From Synergistaceae bacterium (GTDB lineage Bacteria > Synergistota > Synergistia > Synergistales > Aminobacteriaceae), in NCBI GenBank assembly GCA_031270755.1, contig JAISWV010000160.1:1-9764 (forward strand): DNA of 9,764 nt. The letters run 5' to 3'. This document shows, in pieces, positions 6,033-9,764 of the stretch. Position 1 is the stretch's first letter. Each line of letters begins with the position of its first letter. A program made the position numbers and the translations under genes. A model generated the notes under the pieces. That model worked only from the letters and a program-made list of their open reading frames with translations. It was not told where the DNA came from and made no database searches.

Positions 6033-6523
6033 AAATCAACGTCGCGGGGATCGCTGAAGAATCTTTCTCTGACGGGCCGGGCATCCGGTGCGTGGTGTTC
6101 GCTCAAGGATGCCGCCACCGATGCCCCGGCTGTCACAACCCGGAAACCCACTCTTTCAGCGGCGGGCAGTGGATCCACATTCGAGACGTGCTCCGGCTCA
6201 TGGAGAAAAATCCCATTCTGGACGGCATCACCCTGAGCGGAGGAGACCCCTTCGAGCAAGCGGAGGGCTTTGGCGCCTTGGCGGAGCTGACAAAAAGGCA
6301 CGGCTATCACGTCATGACCTACACGGGATACCTCTTCGAGTTTCTTTTGGAACACCGGGAAGAAAAAGGTTGGGGCCGTCTCCTGGCCTGGACCGACGTT
6401 CTCGTCGACGGCCCCTTCGACCTGGGCCGACGTTTTCCCCCGTCCAAGTTCCGCGGTTCGAGCAATCAAAGGATCATCGACGTCCCACGCTCCCTCGCGT
6501 CCCAAAGAGCCGTGACGCAATGA
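6029..6523 (+). CDS. nrdG: Anaerobic ribonucleotide reductase activating protein NrdG
   Basis: A radical-SAM enzyme of 164 residues, typical for NrdG, which uses a [4Fe-4S] cluster and S-adenosylmethionine to create the glycyl radical on NrdD. The cluster motif is C28-x3-C32-x2-C35 (GCRHRCPGCHN). GPGIRCVVFAQG precedes it and the SAM-binding LSGGDPF motif lies near residues 71-77. The C-terminal VDGPFDLGRR and FRGSSNQRIIDV blocks are also characteristic. ATG at 6029 overlaps the nrdD stop (ATGA), so translation is probably coupled; AGGGTG at 6015-6020 may serve as ribosome binding site. The frame stays open far upstream within nrdD, but that stretch is out-of-frame nrdD and not part of NrdG. 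Confidence 0.96.
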   Translation: MKINVAGIAEESFSDGPGIRCVVFAQGCRHRCPGCHNPETHSFSGGQWIHIRDVLRLMEKNPILDGITLSGGDPFEQAEGFGALAELTKRHGYHVMTYTGYLFEFLLEHREEKGWGRLLAWTDVLVDGPFDLGRRFPPSKFRGSSNQRIIDVPRSLASQRAVTQ

Positions 6524-6525
6524 CA

Positions 6526-6545
6526 CTTCAAGTCCAAACTTGGAG
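6526..6545 (+). terminator. Hairpin just after nrdG, possible weak terminator
   Basis: CTTCAAGT (6526-6533) pairs with ACTTGGAG (6538-6545), eight pairs with one G-T wobble around a CCAA tetraloop, starting three bases after the nrdG stop. No good T run follows, so it may be a 3'-end stabiliser or an inefficient terminator. Confidence 0.35.
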
Positions 6546-6570
6546 GATAGAGTTCTTCTTGGAGATATTT

Positions 6571-6576
6571 TATAAT
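6571..6576 (+). promoter_or_regulatory. Candidate -10 element for the PucR-type regulator
   Basis: A perfect TATAAT follows a T-rich run between nrdG and the regulator gene. The sequence 17 bases upstream (TAGAGT, 6548-6553) is a poor -35, so the promoter is tentative. If used, transcription would begin near 6583, after the more upstream ATG at 6575 and before the ATG at 6641. Confidence 0.35.
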
Positions 6577-6640
6577 GGGTGCGCTCGTTGTGTTTCCCCG
6601 CGTCTCCGGGCAAGTTATTTGGAAGGGCGAGGAGCTTGGT

Positions 6641-7810
6641 ATGAATGTGTTCGTTCGTTTTGCCAATATTCTGCTGGAAGGCGGCGGCATTAGGGAATTG
6701 GTGGAGGCATTGCATGAAGAGACAGCATGCGGCGCCGCGTGGAAAGACGCGAAAACGGGAGAAATATGTTGCGATGGAAGGGAAGATTTTTGCGAGCGAG
6801 CGACAATCTATCCTTTAAAAGAGCTTATGCGACTCTATACTTTCTATGAAGTTCACGTGACGCAGATCTTTGTCGGCGTTCTCCTGCTGGACGCCCAAAG
6901 CCGGCCGCCGCTGGAAGAAACGGTGATTGAAAGCTGCCTGGCCGCCATTCGCTTATTTTACATGCAAAAAATAGCCAGGAATAAACTGGAAAGCGACTAT
7001 CGCGGCAATCTCGTGCAAGATCTGCTCTACAACAGAATTTTATACCCGGAAGAGCTGACGAACAGAGCGAAAGTTTTTCACTGGCGGCTGGACGGCGGAA
7101 TCGTGTGTCTCGTCATTGCCCTGCCAGACCGAGACATGGGGAAGACGCAAAAAGACGGCGAGGATGTCTGGGAACTTCCCCTCTCCAGGATCAGAGCCTT
7201 TTTCCCCCAGGCCATCTTTTCTCAGGAACCCGCTTCCCTGGTTTTTCTCATTCCCTTCAACGCGAAGAAGGACGACCGCAGGTATTTCGACCAGCGCCTC
7301 GTCGAAACACTGGAAACGATTTGCCGGGATATGGCTCGGCGCCATTCCCTCAGGATTCTAGCCGCCGCCGGCGGTTACCGGGACACGCCTCTTCTGTCGC
7401 ATCAAAGCTACCAAGAAGCTCGGCAGGCGTTGATGATTTTGGAACATTCCATTCCCTCCAGAAATTTTGTCCTTTGGGAACAACTTGGCGGGATACGTCT
7501 GATAGCGACCCTGGCCGACACGGAACCGGCAAGGGATTTTTGCCGCAAGACCCTGCATTCCTTGCTCCAGGAAAAAAACGAACCACTTCTCAAAACTCTC
7601 CTGTGCCTGGAGGAAAACAACGGCAACCTTCGTCATGCCGCACAGAGGCTTTCCATTCATTACAACACGCTCAAATACAGAGTGGCAAAGATTTGGGAGC
7701 TGCTGGAGGTCAACCCGGAAGACGAGGAAGAACGATTCAACCTCTCCATGGCCATCCGTATCTACAAACTTTTGGGAAGAAAAATAGAGTCCCTGCCCCT
7801 TCATAAATAA
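6641..7810 (+). CDS. PucR/CdaR-family transcriptional regulator
   Basis: A 389-residue protein ending in the PucR-type helix-turn-helix domain (about residues 315-378): LLKTLLCLEENNGNLRHAAQ, then RLSIHYNTLKYRVAKI and a closing helix. The middle (about 145-275) resembles the degenerate GGDEF-like domain of these regulators, with AAAGGYRDTP and SYQEARQAL near 241-264. The N-terminal part (1-110) is a GAF-like or other ligand-sensing region without clear motifs. Family members activate catabolic or transport genes in response to small metabolites such as purines or sugar acids. I chose ATG 6641 because GAGGAG (6629-6634) lies six bases upstream; ATG at 6575 is an in-frame alternative adding 22 residues, preceded by GGAG at 6561-6564. 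The gene sits upstream of an M20 hydrolase and an AbgT transporter, its most likely targets. Confidence 0.88.
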   Translation: MNVFVRFANILLEGGGIRELVEALHEETACGAAWKDAKTGEICCDGREDFCERATIYPLKELMRLYTFYEVHVTQIFVGVLLLDAQSRPPLEETVIESCLAAIRLFYMQKIARNKLESDYRGNLVQDLLYNRILYPEELTNRAKVFHWRLDGGIVCLVIALPDRDMGKTQKDGEDVWELPLSRIRAFFPQAIFSQEPASLVFLIPFNAKKDDRRYFDQRLVETLETICRDMARRHSLRILAAAGGYRDTPLLSHQSYQEARQALMILEHSIPSRNFVLWEQLGGIRLIATLADTEPARDFCRKTLHSLLQEKNEPLLKTLLCLEENNGNLRHAAQRLSIHYNTLKYRVAKIWELLEVNPEDEEERFNLSMAIRIYKLLGRKIESLPLHK

Positions 7811-8003
7811 AAACCTTCCTCAAACTTAAACCTTTCTGTTTTGTCATTTATGATAAAAAATAAAGAAAAATTTTATTCCTTCAGGACAATGCGTTGTTTC
7901 ATTTCTTCTATTATGCTTGAGAAGAAAAGAAAAAAGAATGCAACCACTTGAACCGTAAACGTTTTGTCCGGATTTTGAATGCCCGGAAGGGAGATTTTCG
8001 TTG
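7811..8003 (+). promoter_or_regulatory. AT-rich intergenic control region before the M20 gene
   Basis: This 193-base gap is much more AT-rich than the genes beside it. It contains a small palindrome TCAT-TT-ATGA (7844-7853) and an 8-bp inverted repeat TTTCTTCT/AGAAGAAA (7902-7909 with 7920-7927). A possible weak promoter is TTAAAC (7826-7831) with TATGAT (7849-7854), 17 bases apart. No T-tailed terminator for the regulator gene is evident. AAGGGAG (7987-7993) is the ribosome binding site of the M20 gene. Confidence 0.4.
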
Positions 8004-9161
8004 ATGCCTGTAAATTTTGCGGATAGGGAAAGCGCGAAAACCATTTTGGAACAACTGGTGCGGATACGAACGCCTCAGCCTGCGGGCGACGAAAAGGACG
8101 CGGCTCTTTTTTTGTGGGACCTCTTCAAAGCGTACCCGATGGAGCGTATTCTTCTCGATCACGGAGGCAACAGGGCTTCTTTGATCGTCACCCTTCCGGG
8201 CCGGGACAGAAGCCGTTCCGTCGTCATAGCCGGACATTTGGACACCGTTGGCGTCAACCCGGCCGACAAGTGGGAGCACGCGCCCTTCTCCGCTTTTTTC
8301 GACGGGGAACGCATCTATGGCCGAGGGAGCGCGGACATGAAAGGAGGGGTGACCAGCATCGTTTTGGCGGCCTTGTCGCTTTTGCGGGATCGTTTTTGTC
8401 CCGAGACGGACGTTCAGTTTTGTTTCACCGCGGATGAAGAAGTGGGAGGTATAGGAGCAAAGGCCTTGTGCGACGGCGGCTACCTCGACAAGGCGACGGA
8501 AATTGTCGTGGTCAAACCTACTGGCGAGCGTATCGGTCTGGCCGAGAAAGGAGCTCTTTGGCTCGAAGTGACGGCGAAAGGACGCTGCGCCCACGCCGCC
8601 ATTCCTGAAAGCGGCGTCAACGCAGTGGATCAAATCGTGTCTTTTGCGCAAAACATATCCTCATGGCTGAAGAAAAAAGGGAAATATAGTCTGCTGGGAT
8701 ACTCCACCTGCACGATCACGAACCTCCACGGAGGACTTTATCCCAACGTGGTTCCCGATTACGCCGAGGCCTTTTTGGATATTCGAACGTCGCCCAACAT
8801 CGTTCACACAGACCTGCTCCAAAAAATACACGCCTTGCTGGAAGAGCAGGTGCGGGAAAACCCGCCATTGGCGCTGGACTTCGAGGTCAAGGCCGACAGA
8901 CCGGCCTTGGGCATGGACGAAGATGCACCGTTGGTCAGGCGTTTTGCGCGGATTTACGAGGAATTGCGCTGCCCCTGGGAAACGGTGGGGATCCGTTACT
9001 TCACCGACACGTCGATTTTTGTCCCCAGGCTAGGGATTCCATTCGTCATCATCGGGCCCGGCGAAGAAATTTTTTTTCACCAGCCCGACGAATACATTTC
9101 CCTCGCGTCCGTCACCCGCATGGCCGGCGTGCTGAACGCCTACCTGAAAACGACGGCCTGA
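8004..9161 (+). CDS. M20-family metallopeptidase/deacylase
   Basis: A 385-residue protein of the M20 family (ArgE/DapE/carboxypeptidase G2-like), which hydrolyse peptide or N-acyl amino acid bonds with two metal ions. Expected landmarks are present: AGHLDTVG (H78, D80), GRGSADMKGG (D111 bridging ligand), FTADEEVGG (E145 general base, E146 ligand), the dimerisation-domain AHAA (H197) and FFHQPDEYI (H359 ligand). The position normally held by a metal-binding Glu or Asp in GEPT is lysine here (VVVKPTG, K171). Roughly residues 180-290 form the lid domain. ATG 8004 is preferred with AAGGGAG ten bases upstream; a TTG directly before it (8001) is possible. There is no signal peptide, so it is cytoplasmic. 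With the following AbgT-type importer it probably hydrolyses the imported compound. The substrate is unknown; peptides, acyl amino acids or aminobenzoyl-glutamate are candidates. Confidence 0.9.
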   Translation: MPVNFADRESAKTILEQLVRIRTPQPAGDEKDAALFLWDLFKAYPMERILLDHGGNRASLIVTLPGRDRSRSVVIAGHLDTVGVNPADKWEHAPFSAFFDGERIYGRGSADMKGGVTSIVLAALSLLRDRFCPETDVQFCFTADEEVGGIGAKALCDGGYLDKATEIVVVKPTGERIGLAEKGALWLEVTAKGRCAHAAIPESGVNAVDQIVSFAQNISSWLKKKGKYSLLGYSTCTITNLHGGLYPNVVPDYAEAFLDIRTSPNIVHTDLLQKIHALLEEQVRENPPLALDFEVKADRPALGMDEDAPLVRRFARIYEELRCPWETVGIRYFTDTSIFVPRLGIPFVIIGPGEEIFFHQPDEYISLASVTRMAGVLNAYLKTTA

Positions 9162-9210
9162 AGAGGACGCCGACAAAACACGAGCGACGAAAGCGAATCA
9201 TAACGAGTTC

Positions 9211-9226
9211 AGGGGACGAGTCCCCT
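9211..9226. repeat. Perfect palindrome AGGGGA-CGAG-TCCCCT
   Basis: Six-base arms around CGAG, in the gap between the M20 gene and the transporter. It shares GGGGACGAGT with the hairpin region near the window start (105-114). Confidence 0.7.
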
Positions 9227-9249
9227 GTGGGGTATCCCCCGTGGGGTAT
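9227..9249. repeat. Direct repeat GTGGGGTAT, two copies
   Basis: GTGGGGTAT occurs at 9227-9235 and 9241-9249, 14 bases apart, separated by CCCCC. The first copy with its spacer also forms the small palindrome GGGG-TAT-CCCC. Confidence 0.7.
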
Positions 9250-9264
9250 GAGGCGAAGCCTCAT
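9248..9264 (+). repeat. Perfect hairpin ATGAGGC-GAA-GCCTCAT
   Basis: Seven-base arms around a GAA triloop. Its centre GCGAAGC (9253-9259) is a motif known for forming an unusually stable DNA mini-hairpin. T-rich but G-interrupted sequence follows (GGTTTTGG), so it could act as a poor terminator for the M20 gene or as part of an intergenic palindromic repeat. Confidence 0.6.
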
Positions 9265-9297
9265 GGTTTTGGTTTGAGTGGTTTTGGCTTAAAATTG

Positions 9298-9303
9298 AGG
9301 AGG
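9298..9303 (+). promoter_or_regulatory. Strong ribosome binding site of the AbgT-family gene
   Basis: AGGAGG lies eight bases before ATG at 9312, an ideal Shine-Dalgarno match and spacing. Confidence 0.8.
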
Positions 9304-9311
9304 AAACATCG

Positions 9312-9764
9312 ATGAGCGATCTTGCAAAACAGAAACGACAGAAGGGGATCTTGGGCGCGATCGAACGGGTGGGCAATATGCTGCCTCATCCCGTCTATAT
9401 TTTTATGATTCTGACTGCCGTGGTAATCGTCGTCTCCATGTACATGAAGGATGTGACCTTTCTCAATCCCGGCAGCGGGAAGGAAGAAACGATCAAAAAC
9501 CTGGCGACGCCGGACGGGCTCAGGTGGATGCTCCAAAGTATGGTGGGGAACTTCACCCGGTTTCCGCCTCTGGGTATGGTTTTGGTCATGATGATCGGCC
9601 TGGGGCTGGCCGAGGAAGCCGGGCTCTTGAGGGCGGTTTTGAGAACAGCCATCGCGGGGGCTCCCAGGACTCTGACCACCGCCATTGTGGTTTTTGCGGG
9701 CGTGATGGGGAATCTTGCGGGAAGCGCGACTTTTGTCGTCATTCCGCCCTTGGGAGGCTTGATC
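9312..9764 (+). CDS. AbgT-family transporter, N-terminal 151 residues (cut by window end)
   Basis: The frame runs from ATG 9312 to the window edge without a stop. The sequence begins with a basic cytoplasmic tail, then IERVGNMLPHPVYIF (17-31), the hallmark of AbgT transporters. A first membrane segment spans about 27-45. A periplasmic loop leads to IKNLATPDGLRW and GNFTRFPPLG (79-88), then membrane helices at about 85-101 and 119-137, ending in AGSATFVVIPPLGGLI. Family members (E. coli AbgT, YdaH, MtrF) are inner-membrane proteins; AbgT imports p-aminobenzoyl-glutamate, while YdaH and MtrF were described as exporters of sulfonamide-type compounds. Next to an M20 hydrolase, import of a peptide-like or acyl amino acid substrate is more likely here. 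The full protein should be about 500 residues. Confidence 0.93.
   Translation, partial: MSDLAKQKRQKGILGAIERVGNMLPHPVYIFMILTAVVIVVSMYMKDVTFLNPGSGKEETIKNLATPDGLRWMLQSMVGNFTRFPPLGMVLVMMIGLGLAEEAGLLRAVLRTAIAGAPRTLTTAIVVFAGVMGNLAGSATFVVIPPLGGLI

Noticed and set aside
1..9764. CRISPR arrays, tRNA or rRNA genes, insertion sequences
   Set aside because: I saw no regularly spaced repeats, no tRNA-like cloverleaf, no rRNA sequence and no transposase-like protein in any frame.

Overview
The window reads as a chromosomal segment of a flagellated, diderm, anaerobic bacterium. P-ring and L-ring genes (flgI, flgH) imply an outer membrane. A class III (oxygen-sensitive) ribonucleotide reductase with its activase implies anaerobic growth. 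A peptidase plus AbgT-type importer under a PucR-type regulator suggests use of peptides or acylated amino acids. This combination, with moderately high GC, would fit an amino-acid-fermenting member of the Synergistota. That is an inference from gene content only; other flagellated diderm anaerobes are not excluded.

Layout. Bases 1-168 hold the likely tail of an upstream gene, a terminator-like hairpin and a second GC-rich hairpin. An unrecognised 135-residue gene follows (169-576, +). A minus-strand operon converges on it and reads, from high to low coordinates, flgH (from 3274), flgI, a rod-binding flgJ with only the N-terminal domain, and a YkgJ-type cysteine-cluster protein (ending at 699). 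A near-consensus sigma-28 promoter lies just upstream of the revised flgH start. Bases 3275-3806 contain no gene. They hold the flgH promoter region, a cobalamin riboswitch and an intrinsic terminator on the plus strand, placed to control nrdD-nrdG (3807-6523), which overlap by a few bases.

Downstream on the plus strand come a PucR/CdaR-like regulator (6641-7810), an M20 metallopeptidase-family protein (8004-9161) and the first 151 codons of an AbgT-family transporter, cut by the window end (9312-9764). A cluster of short palindromes and direct repeats separates the last two.

How the genes work together. The riboswitch should shut off the B12-independent reductase when cobalamin is plentiful, which implies a B12-dependent class II reductase elsewhere in the genome. 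FlgH, FlgI and FlgJ are exported to build the outer rings and rod passage of the flagellum. The regulator, peptidase and transporter look like a sense, import and hydrolyse module. I see no clearly undescribed system. The most notable points are the riboswitch-nrdDG arrangement, the sigma-28-like promoter for flgH, a lysine in place of a usual metal ligand in the M20 protein, and the palindrome cluster before the transporter.
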